Part shown: in pieces, positions 1-5,393 of the stretch
Position numbering within the stretch: position 1 is the first letter of the stretch
Layout of the letters: each line of letters begins with the position of its first letter
Source: Candidatus Heimdallarchaeota archaeon
Lineage (GTDB): Archaea; Asgardarchaeota; Heimdallarchaeia; Heimdallarchaeales; Kariarchaeaceae
Assembly: GCA_027016475.1 (NCBI GenBank)
Contig: JALUTL010000331.1
Location: forward strand, 1-9,040
Direction: 5' to 3'
Length of the DNA stretch: 9,040 bases
The notes under the pieces: generated by a model
Database searches by the model: none
What the model saw: only the letters and a program-made list of their open reading frames with translations
What the model was told of the DNA's origin: nothing
Position numbers and translations under genes: made by a program

Positions 1-26
1 ATCTAATTGGCACATGGAGCCCTCAC

Positions 27-42
27 GACAAAATGTTTATAG
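27..42 (+). promoter_or_regulatory. Probable archaeal BRE/TATA promoter of the Uma2-like gene
   Basis: A purine-rich BRE-like stretch (ACAAAATG) is followed by TTTATAG at 36-42. The TATA centre lies about 27 bases before the ATG at 66, the spacing expected when archaeal transcription starts at or next to the start codon. This favours the ATG at 66 over the one at 33, which lies inside the element. It is pattern recognition only. Confidence 0.45.
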
Positions 43-65
43 TTGGCTGTTTCGATATTGGACTG

Positions 66-938
66 ATGGAAGATACAGTGGAGATCCGGAGTACAAGGCA
101 TGAGTTAGCCCGTCAACAACAGGGGGAGGATGGAGTAAAAGCTCGGCTTGGACGCCGAGAAAGTGAGCCCCATTCTGACGAGATCAACTATCTGTACGAC
201 GTTCTGTCGACCAATTTTCCTGAAGATAGGACGTTCTGGGATCTACACCATTATTTTGATTTAGAAGGGGATCGACTGGATCTTCAGTTTGACATCACAT
301 ACTTCCGAGGGCTTGACATTCCTTATCGGCTTTCCTCATATGATGCCGCCGAATATGGCGGAAGAGTACCTACATTGGCAGTAAACATCCTTTCCGCATC
401 AACATTTCGGAATGATTTGGGAATTGTCCTTGAGCAATGCCAACGGCTTCAAATCCCAGTATATGTTGTACTGAGCGACCATCTGCAAAATCCAAGCTAT
501 GTAAGGGCCCCAATGCTCAAAATCTATTACAGGGAAGGTGATCAGTACCATATTGTGGAGCTTCATGAAACTTGTGGAACAGAGGGAGGCGAAATTGACG
601 CCAGTAAATTATTGGATGTTCGTCCAGATCTTCTTCCCTTCAAATTTGGCATTGTGGAGAGAAAAGCAAAATACAAGAAACATGATATTTTACCTCTTTA
701 TTATCTTGCTCTGGTTGAACGGGACACTGGTATGGTTCTTCTCACTAGCCGTGAGCGGGCAGAGCGGGAGGCAGAAGATGAGCGGCAGAAGAGGCTGGAG
801 GCTGAAAAACAAGCTGAAGATGAGCGGCAGAAGAGGCTGGAGGCTGAAAAACAAGCTGAAGATGAGCGGCAGAAGAGGCTGGAGGCTGAAAAGAGGGCTG
901 AAGAGGCCGAACGGAAACTTCGAGAGCTTACAGAATAA
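66..938 (+). CDS. Uma2/DUF820-family PD-(D/E)XK-fold protein with C-terminal coiled coil, probably catalytically inactive
   Basis: The core matches the Uma2 (DUF820) restriction-endonuclease-like fold. Numbering from the in-frame ATG at 33, the pieces are QFDITYF near residues 85-91 (family QPDLLYV), PTLAVNILSAST at 113-124 (family PDLVVEVLSPST), NDLGIVLEQC at 127-136 (family RDLGEKLELY) and IPVYVVLSD at 141-149. The first Asp (D87) is kept, but the family's Glu is Asn118 and the Lys position is Val132, so nuclease activity is doubtful. Residues 247-301 form a highly charged coiled coil, a tail common in this family, made of three near-identical 14-residue units. The frame is open to the left edge, so the ATG at 33 or a start outside the window is possible; 66 is chosen because of the TATA box before it. 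The family's role in cells is not established; binding or scaffolding through the coiled coil is inference. The gene may have been acquired by transfer, but nothing here proves it. Confidence 0.8.
   Translation: MEDTVEIRSTRHELARQQQGEDGVKARLGRRESEPHSDEINYLYDVLSTNFPEDRTFWDLHHYFDLEGDRLDLQFDITYFRGLDIPYRLSSYDAAEYGGRVPTLAVNILSASTFRNDLGIVLEQCQRLQIPVYVVLSDHLQNPSYVRAPMLKIYYREGDQYHIVELHETCGTEGGEIDASKLLDVRPDLLPFKFGIVERKAKYKKHDILPLYYLALVERDTGMVLLTSRERAEREAEDERQKRLEAEKQAEDERQKRLEAEKQAEDERQKRLEAEKRAEEAERKLRELTE
771..896 (+). repeat. Three tandem 42-bp repeats encoding coiled-coil heptads
   Basis: Three consecutive units (771-812, 813-854, 855-896) are identical or differ at only a few bases, and each encodes AEDERQKRLEAEKQ or a close variant. 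Fourteen residues equal two heptads, so whole units can be gained or lost without breaking frame or coiled-coil register. A fourth, degenerate part (AEEAERKLRELTE) follows. The near identity at DNA level, including synonymous positions, suggests recent duplication rather than old conserved repeats. Confidence 0.95.
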
Positions 939-1001
939 TCCAATTCCATTTCAAATTGTATCATTAACCATTACGTTATAAAGGTTGGAGAATCCATTTA
1001 C

Positions 1002-1019
1002 AGTGCAAACTCCTGCACT
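1002..1019 (+). other. Small perfect hairpin in the Uma2-VOC intergenic gap
   Basis: AGTGCA at 1002-1007 and TGCACT at 1014-1019 form a 6-bp perfect stem around a 6-base loop. A TATA-like TTATAAA lies at 976-982, which would place a transcription start near 1005, at the hairpin. There is no T-run after the stem, so it is not a typical intrinsic terminator. It could be a 5'-leader structure or chance. Confidence 0.25.
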
Positions 1020-1067
1020 ATGAATCCGGGCTGTTTCAGGTTCATTTTGTGTTTTATTGCCCCACTG

Positions 1068-1081
1068 CAAAGAATTATTAG
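1068..1081 (+). promoter_or_regulatory. Possible promoter of the VOC gene
   Basis: A BRE-like GCAAAG precedes AATTATTAG, centred about 26-27 bases before the ATG at 1103. That is the same spacing as other candidate promoters in the window and would give a leaderless mRNA. Competing TATA-like strings occur at 976-982 and 1083-1089, so the assignment is weak. Confidence 0.3.
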
Positions 1082-1102
1082 GTTATATTGAAATTAACAT
1101 CT

Positions 1103-1729
1103 ATGAACCCTCCACCTTTGGGCAGGCTTGACCTTTGCTTCAAAGTCGAAGATGTCGGTCGTTCCTTTCGTTTCTATGAACGTTTGGGTTTCAGGAAGGT
1201 GGAAGGAAATTTGGAGGAAGGCTGGTGCGTTATATCCCATCGAGGCTTCCGTGTCGGGCTGTATAAGGGATATATCGACCAACCATTGCTGAACTTTCGG
1301 GGGGCGGATGTCAATGCAGTCAACGAATTTGCCCAGAATTGCGGACTTGAGATTCGAACGCCTTACCGGCCTGCTGAAGGAGGTGGTGGGAGCATGACAT
1401 TGTCAGACCCTGACGGAAGGATGGTGTTCTTCGACACGCACCACACGGAGCTTGCAATTCCTCAACGCATGACGGAATACCTGAACAGTGAACTTTCCGG
1501 AGAGCTGGGCATTGGTGAAGCAATTGTGGTTTTGGGTGCTACAGATCCTGAACGAACCCAGCAGTTTTATCTGACACTTGGCTTTGTTCCCATGGACGAT
1601 TTGCTGATGAATGGCAATGCCATGATCCGGGTGCAGAAGGGTGAGGGCATTTCGGTTGAGTTTGTAGGTGGCAATATGGATCAGACCACGATGTATGACC
1701 CTGATGGCAACCAACTTGACTTTCACTGA
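1103..1729 (+). CDS. Tandem VOC-domain protein (glyoxalase/bleomycin-resistance/dioxygenase fold)
   Basis: A 208-residue protein with two vicinal-oxygen-chelate modules. Module 1 (about 7-112) opens with LDLCFKVEDVGRSFRFYERL and closes with SDPDGRMVFFD. Module 2 (about 137-208) opens with GEAIVVLGATDPERTQQFY and closes with YDPDGNQLDF. Both show the family's strand, FY-LGF helix and DPDG turn. Metal-binding VOC enzymes usually have His or Gln in the first strand and Glu after DPDG; here Leu or Ile/Val and Phe or Asp occupy these places, so a binding or sequestering role is as likely as catalysis. Module 2 is short, about 72 residues. The frame extends to a TTG at 1088, but the ATG at 1103 better fits the domain start and a TATA-like box. 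The MFS gene downstream runs in the same direction, which would suit a detoxification pair, by inference. The substrate cannot be read from the sequence. Confidence 0.85.
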   Translation: MNPPPLGRLDLCFKVEDVGRSFRFYERLGFRKVEGNLEEGWCVISHRGFRVGLYKGYIDQPLLNFRGADVNAVNEFAQNCGLEIRTPYRPAEGGGGSMTLSDPDGRMVFFDTHHTELAIPQRMTEYLNSELSGELGIGEAIVVLGATDPERTQQFYLTLGFVPMDDLLMNGNAMIRVQKGEGISVEFVGGNMDQTTMYDPDGNQLDFH

Positions 1730-1959
1730 TTATTTTTGGAGATTGGGTTTGCATTCCTGTGTAGATGAACGTAGGTTTCGGAAAGCTTAAATGAGGAAAA
1801 AAGGGGTTATGTTGTCCACCCATGAAAGGAGCAATCTCCCATGCGAACCTTACAGCCGCTTTTAGGTAATTGATGCTCCGATGACTGGGTAGGATAGTTT
1901 CTTGTATTTTTTTCCTGTGCATGTTCTGCTCAGTCTCTGGGTCACAGGATGTGCAGAAA
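1730..1959 (+). other. VOC-MFS intergenic region with a possible promoter
   Basis: This gap holds a BRE/TATA-like string, CGGAAAG then CTTAAAT at 1779-1792, which would start transcription near 1815. That is about 145 bases before the transporter's chosen start, so it would imply a long leader. Only tiny ORFs are present, for example 15 codons from 1822. A run of seven T at 1907-1913 could end VOC transcripts, since archaeal termination often needs only a T tract. No gene is called here. Confidence 0.3.
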
Positions 1960-3120
1960 ATGAATTTCAAAAAAAACAAGATTGCATACTATCTTCAGTC
2001 CGTTGATGTGCTAGGCATGTCCATTCCCCCAGTGTATCTGCTGTGGCAGCTTGCCGGCCTTACTTTGGGTGACATATTGTTCCTTCAGGGGATATTCAGT
2101 CTGTTTTTGCTTGTGCTGGAATACCCGTCAGGCATTGTTGCCGATCGTTTCGGCAGAAGGAACACTGTCGCATTCGGCATTCTGTTTACTGCCTTTGGAC
2201 TGATGGGCTATGCAGTTGCGAAGACTTTCCTTCAGTTTGTCGTTGTCGAACTGCTTTTTGCCATAGGCCTTGCCAGTGTTTCAGGAGCAAACACTGCTTT
2301 CATTTGGGACAGCGCTGTCGATTCTGGCAATGAAGAGTCGGCTGCACATATAATCAATACTGGTGTCATGGTCAGGACTGGGAGCAACATTGTGCTTCTT
2401 CTGCTTGGATCGCTATTGATGCTTGTCGACCCGTTTCTCCCACTTTATGTGGGAATGGTCTATCTTTTCTTTGCAGCATCGGCAATGGCTGTGTCTGAGG
2501 AACCAAAGAAGCATCGGATTTTGTCAGGAGGTATGATATTGAGAGAATCGCTTGTCTATGTAAAGACCAGAAGGTTCATTGAAGTGCTTCTGCTTTCTTC
2601 CCTTCTGTTCATTCCTCTACGTGTCGCTTTTTGGGCCTACATTCCTAAATTGCAGGCAAACGATGTTGATCCAGCCTTTTTCAGTCTTGTCCTTATGATG
2701 GCAAATGTCATCGTTTTTCTGATGTCTTGGATGGTAAGAAGGGGAAGAGTCTATGGTGGCAAGATTCTTGGAATTGCCATGGCCAGTGTACTTGCTGGTA
2801 TTGCCCTGTTCGTTCTTCCACTCGATTTATTTGGTGTTCTTCTTGCCATCGGCCTTCATCAAATTGGGCGTGGTGCGATCTCCATCATTTCTGTTGTGCA
2901 GCTCAATGAAGGGCTGGATTCTGAAGTAAGGGCCTCTGTACAATCACTGAAAAGCATGCTGTTGAGCATAGGGTATTTTATGTTTGCTTCTGCTGCCAAC
3001 TTGGTAGAATCATGGATTCTCTTTCTCAATTTTCTGCTAACCTGTGTGATTCTGCTTCTTTATCTCCCGATAGCAAAACTCGGACAGGGAGACCCTACTG
3101 CTGTCCCCTTGCCCGCATGA
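1960..3120 (+). CDS. Major facilitator superfamily (MFS) transporter
   Basis: A 386-residue polytopic membrane protein of the usual MFS length, with about twelve hydrophobic segments in two halves. The cytosolic loop between helices 2 and 3 carries MFS motif A as SGIVADRFGRR (about 57-67), preceded by an EYPSG sequence (54-58) that is common in drug/H+ antiporter-like members. MFS proteins move small solutes by proton-coupled or facilitated transport across the cytoplasmic membrane; the substrate here is unknown. The frame also contains an ATG at 1921, but the 13 extra residues are not MFS-like, and the ATG at 1960 has AGGATG about nine bases before it and gives a basic N-terminus before helix 1. 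The last 26 bp overlap the end of the opposing 7TM gene. Export of a compound bound by the upstream VOC protein is an idea from adjacency only. Confidence 0.88.
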   Translation: MNFKKNKIAYYLQSVDVLGMSIPPVYLLWQLAGLTLGDILFLQGIFSLFLLVLEYPSGIVADRFGRRNTVAFGILFTAFGLMGYAVAKTFLQFVVVELLFAIGLASVSGANTAFIWDSAVDSGNEESAAHIINTGVMVRTGSNIVLLLLGSLLMLVDPFLPLYVGMVYLFFAASAMAVSEEPKKHRILSGGMILRESLVYVKTRRFIEVLLLSSLLFIPLRVAFWAYIPKLQANDVDPAFFSLVLMMANVIVFLMSWMVRRGRVYGGKILGIAMASVLAGIALFVLPLDLFGVLLAIGLHQIGRGAISIISVVQLNEGLDSEVRASVQSLKSMLLSIGYFMFASAANLVESWILFLNFLLTCVILLLYLPIAKLGQGDPTAVPLPA

Positions 3121-4321
3121 TGTCATCTGCCACGTCATGATCGAAAATCCCATACTTTTCGAGAATTATGGACAGTACTGTATGCTCGATCATGGCATCG
3201 GCCAACTTTTCGTGGACAATTGCTTTGAGGTTGTGATGCGATTTGAAGTGAATGCCTATTGCCCGTTCCCAAGCCTGCTTCGATGCGAGTACCCATTCAT
3301 GCTGTCTGGAAAGTGCTACCAGCCATGCAAAAAAGGTTCTGCCTTCAAGTCTTTTGTCCTCTTGGGATGGGTCTGTTGCCCAAAAGGTCACAAGAAGTCC
3401 CACATGGCTGCCATCCATGGTTACGGGCAGGTTGACTGCTCCCTCAAAGTATCCGTCCTCCCGTCCCATCAGAACCATTCCTGCTGATCCAAGCTTCATT
3501 AGATGCGCTTGTCTGTCTTGCTCACCAATGAAATCGAATCCTTTTGCAACAACGATTCTCGGACCGACCAAGTCAAAGCTGAAAAGTGCGTAGCTTATGT
3601 GTGCCTTTGCAAGCACATACTGCGTCAGCCCCATTCCCAAGAAATCTGTCGACCTTATCAGAAGCAACTGGATGAAGTAGGCAGTCAAACCAAGAATGAA
3701 CACTGTTCTGCTGATTATGTAAAGAGCCAATCGCCATCCTTCTGGTTCGTCCATCAAAATCAGCTGAACCAAAATCAGCACTACGGCAGTCAAAACCAAA
3801 AACTTGGCAAGGTCATTGAGGAACATGTTTCTGGCAAAACGTATCCGAAAGCTTACTCTGTATATTTTAATGTACAAGTACAGTGCAGTGCCCAAATAGG
3901 CAAGCAGAAGTGCATAAAGTACCGGATTTGCTGTGACTGTCCCATCTAATTGGGAAACAACATTCAATTGGGGAAAAATCATCTGTGTAACCATCATTCC
4001 AAGAAAGACATTTCCCAACAGATTATTCAGGTTGTGAATTTGGACTGTCACGTTGCCATGGATAATGCTCAATAAACGGCTGTAAACGCGGGACACGCCA
4101 ACAACCAATATGATAATGGCTGCCGCCTGTGCAGCTTCATTGTCCGGTTGATGAACCTCCAAATAGGCAGATACCATCCCCCATAGGGCAAACAGAAAGT
4201 ATCCGACGAAGGGACTTTGCATTGAAATGCTTCCAAAAGCACGATAGGCCAAGACAAAAATGACAAAAAAAAGGATGAACCCCACGACAGTTGTGCCAAG
4301 AAGCCAGTCCCACATGTCCAT
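3095..4321 (-). CDS. Seven-transmembrane protein with C-terminal cytosolic domain, putative membrane sensor
   Basis: I do not recognise a named family. The 408-residue product has seven hydrophobic helices at about 6-26, 37-56, 65-84, 100-118, 132-153, 169-190 and 198-222. A soluble region of about 185 residues follows. Its predicted order is strand (YALFSFD), strand (PRIVVAK), helix (266-285), strand (YFEGAVNLPV), strand (HVGLLVTFWATD) and helix (GRTFFAWLVALSRQ), then a helical tail from about 345. That order is compatible with a longin/roadblock-like fold, used in archaea for small-GTPase partners and sensory proteins, and the N-terminal half resembles the 7TM sensory modules of some histidine kinases. 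No kinase, phosphatase or cyclase motif is visible. The gene is divergent from the macro-domain gene, separated by about 216 bp, and overlaps the MFS gene by 26 bp at its 3' end. ATG at 4321 is chosen because the first helix starts six residues later. The fold assignment is inference. Confidence 0.75.
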   Translation of the reverse strand: MDMWDWLLGTTVVGFILFFVIFVLAYRAFGSISMQSPFVGYFLFALWGMVSAYLEVHQPDNEAAQAAAIIILVVGVSRVYSRLLSIIHGNVTVQIHNLNNLLGNVFLGMMVTQMIFPQLNVVSQLDGTVTANPVLYALLLAYLGTALYLYIKIYRVSFRIRFARNMFLNDLAKFLVLTAVVLILVQLILMDEPEGWRLALYIISRTVFILGLTAYFIQLLLIRSTDFLGMGLTQYVLAKAHISYALFSFDLVGPRIVVAKGFDFIGEQDRQAHLMKLGSAGMVLMGREDGYFEGAVNLPVTMDGSHVGLLVTFWATDPSQEDKRLEGRTFFAWLVALSRQHEWVLASKQAWERAIGIHFKSHHNLKAIVHEKLADAMIEHTVLSIILEKYGIFDHDVADDIMRARGQQ

Positions 4322-4342
4322 AATTTACTGCTATAATTGTAG

Positions 4343-4356
4343 CATTGATAATCATT
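4343..4356 (-). promoter_or_regulatory. Possible promoter of the 7TM gene
   Basis: Read on the minus strand, an A/T-rich GATTATC box centred near 4349 lies about 28 bases before the ATG at 4321. It sits in a nearly palindromic TGATTATCA, which could also be an operator half. The spacing matches other candidate promoters in the window; the box itself is weak. Confidence 0.25.
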
Positions 4357-4500
4357 ATGGTAGAACTGCCCGTTGACATCCTTGAAATACTTTTTCAATT
4401 CATATGTGTTTTGAATACATAAATGCTTCTGATAATTGTCTCACATTTATCTCAACTTGTCAAAATCTGAATATTGTTTTTCCAATTGTTGTCTTTTCCT

Positions 4501-4515
4501 GCAAAATCCTTATGT
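4501..4515 (+). promoter_or_regulatory. Possible promoter of the macro-domain gene
   Basis: GCAAAAT (BRE-like) followed by CCTTATGTT is centred about 27 bases before the ATG at 4538, consistent with a leaderless mRNA. A similar string, GAAATCCTATG, occurs at the same distance before the surface-protein gene. No convincing Shine-Dalgarno sequence precedes the start codon. Confidence 0.35.
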
Positions 4516-4537
4516 TGTTCCGCTCTAATGCAAAACC

Positions 4538-5071
4538 ATGAAAAAACAGGTTATGGGGGTCACCATTGAATGTGTTCAAGGTGACATTGCCAAACAGCCT
4601 GATGCCGATGCCATAGTAAATGCGGCGAACGCATGGCTCAAACCTGGAGGAGGGGTTGCAGGTGCAATTCATAGGGCGGCTGGCCCCGGACTTGAGGAAG
4701 AATGCCGTCCGCTGGCCCCCATCAAACCCGGAGAAGCAGTGATAACAGGGGGGCACAATTTGCCCAACAGGCATGTAATTCATTGCCTTGGCCCTGTTTA
4801 TGGGGTAGACAAGCCTGAACCCAAATTTCTGGCCCTGTGTTACACAAATGCCCTCAAGCTCGCTGATGAGCATAAATTGACTTCCATTGCCTTTCCAGCA
4901 ATTTCCACAGGTATTTTTGGATATCCCGTACAGGAAGCTGCAAAAATTGCCATTCAAACAGTTATTGACGTAATTCCAACTCTTGACAATGTCAAGCTAA
5001 TCCGTTTCGTTCTGTATTCTCCTGAAGACTTCAAGATTCACTGCGATCTTTTGGATCAGCTGGTTCAATAA
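4538..5071 (+). CDS. MacroD/YmdB-like macro domain protein (ADP-ribose binding or hydrolysis)
   Basis: A single-domain 177-residue macro protein, the normal length for stand-alone members. Visible motifs are QGDIA at 14-18 (adenine-contacting Asp16), VNAAN at 27-31, GGGV at 37-40, AIHRAAGPGLEEEC at 43-56, the GEAVIT-LP-IH-GP stretch at 65-86, and AFPAISTGIFGYP at 118-130, the phosphate-binding loop. This is closest to the MacroD/YmdB class, which removes ADP-ribose from acidic residues and deacetylates O-acetyl-ADP-ribose in the cytoplasm. One key change is clear: YmdB and MacroD have GGGVDGAIH with a catalytic Asp, while this protein has GGGVAGAIH (Ala41). Some macro domains with Ala at this place, such as archaeal AF1521, still bind and process ADP-ribose, so activity is not excluded. 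The gene diverges from the 7TM gene, and its last 7 bp overlap the small gene on the other strand. Confidence 0.93.
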   Translation: MKKQVMGVTIECVQGDIAKQPDADAIVNAANAWLKPGGGVAGAIHRAAGPGLEEECRPLAPIKPGEAVITGGHNLPNRHVIHCLGPVYGVDKPEPKFLALCYTNALKLADEHKLTSIAFPAISTGIFGYPVQEAAKIAIQTVIDVIPTLDNVKLIRFVLYSPEDFKIHCDLLDQLVQ

Positions 5072-5190
5072 TTCAGCCTGTACAAATGTGCCTTGCCTTT
5101 GGCCAACTGGAGTTCCCTCTCGATAGCAATTTTCTTGAGCAAGTACTCGATGGTTTCATTGTGTTTTTCTTTGGTTTCCATTGTAATCAT
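5065..5190 (-). CDS. Small hypothetical protein, 41 residues, with its own promoter
   Basis: I do not recognise this protein. The ORF runs from ATG at 5190 (or ATG at 5181, Met4) to TGA at 5065-5067. The product begins MITMETKEKHNETIEYLLKK and ends in HLYRLNY. It is strongly charged, with no signal peptide or membrane segment, and predicted to be mostly one amphipathic helix with a basic C-terminal part. Three things argue that it is real: codon use looks like a gene, not a shadow; a clean BRE/TATA element at 5226-5240 predicts a start about 15 bases before the ATG; and AGGATG lies about nine bases before Met4. An in-frame stop at 5206-5208 limits the start. The 3' end overlaps the macro gene by 7 bp. 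The size and charge would suit a small regulator or partner protein, but no function is claimed. Confidence 0.55.
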   Translation of the reverse strand: MITMETKEKHNETIEYLLKKIAIERELQLAKGKAHLYRLNY

Positions 5191-5225
5191 CCTGAAGCAG
5201 ATGCTTCATACCAACATTGCCATTT

Positions 5226-5240
5226 GTTTTATATTTCCCC
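5226..5240 (-). promoter_or_regulatory. Strong BRE/TATA promoter of the 41-residue gene
   Basis: On the minus strand the sequence GGGGAAATATAAAAC combines a BRE-like GGGGAAA (5234-5240) with TATAAAA (5227-5233). It is the best archaeal promoter match in the window. Expected transcription start is about 5204-5206, giving a 5' leader of about 15 bases before the ATG at 5190. Confidence 0.6.
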
Positions 5241-5393
5241 TCTTGAAGCCCTGTGGGTATGTTTTAATCTACTCCTTGCCTGTGTTCCCCAGTACTTGAT
5301 TGTTGCACCTTGAGGTGAAAGCAGTGGGCAATGTTGTTCCTTAACATGCAATATACCATGAAATCCTATGTATAATCAGGTGAAACAACCACG
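5241..5393 (+). promoter_or_regulatory. Upstream region of the surface-protein gene: possible promoter, RBS and mini-ORF
   Basis: This gap separates the divergent small gene and surface-protein gene. An AGGTGA Shine-Dalgarno-like sequence at 5378-5383 lies ten bases before the ATG at 5394. A TATA-like CCTATGTAT near 5365-5373 sits about 26 bases before that ATG, and CAATATACC at 5349-5357 is an alternative TATA. A second strong match, GAGGTGA at 5312-5318, precedes a 14-codon ORF (5331-5375) that ends just before the main ribosome binding site. That could be a leader peptide or coincidence. Confidence 0.4.

Noticed and set aside
538..964. Overlapping ORFs on both strands across the coiled-coil repeats (+ 538-981 and - 701-964)
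   Set aside because: They are low-complexity shadows of the repeats in the Uma2-like gene, with no domain and no start signals.
1351..1370. GATTCGAAC, resembling a tRNA T-loop
   Set aside because: It lies inside VOC coding sequence, with no acceptor stem or other arms.
1539..1979. 146-codon minus-strand ORF across the VOC end and the intergenic gap
   Set aside because: It is antisense to the VOC gene, rich in His, Pro and Cys in an unstructured way, and no promoter is seen before it.
1..3954. The 10-mer ATCTAATTGG at position 1 and again at 3945
   Set aside because: A single shared 10-mer in A/T-rich sequence of this length is expected by chance and has no repeat structure around it.
4069..4398. 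109-codon minus-strand ORF beginning MKKYFKDVNG upstream of the 7TM gene
   Set aside because: The N-terminal part looks protein-like, but it runs out of frame through the 7TM coding sequence and is best explained as a shadow.
4460..4957. 165-codon ORF antisense to the macro-domain gene
   Set aside because: The macro domain on the plus strand is certain, and this ORF shows no recognisable domain.
5086..5313. 75-codon plus-strand ORF after the macro gene
   Set aside because: It is hydrophobic and Cys/Phe-rich with no start signal, and is better explained as the reverse of the 41-residue gene and its promoter.
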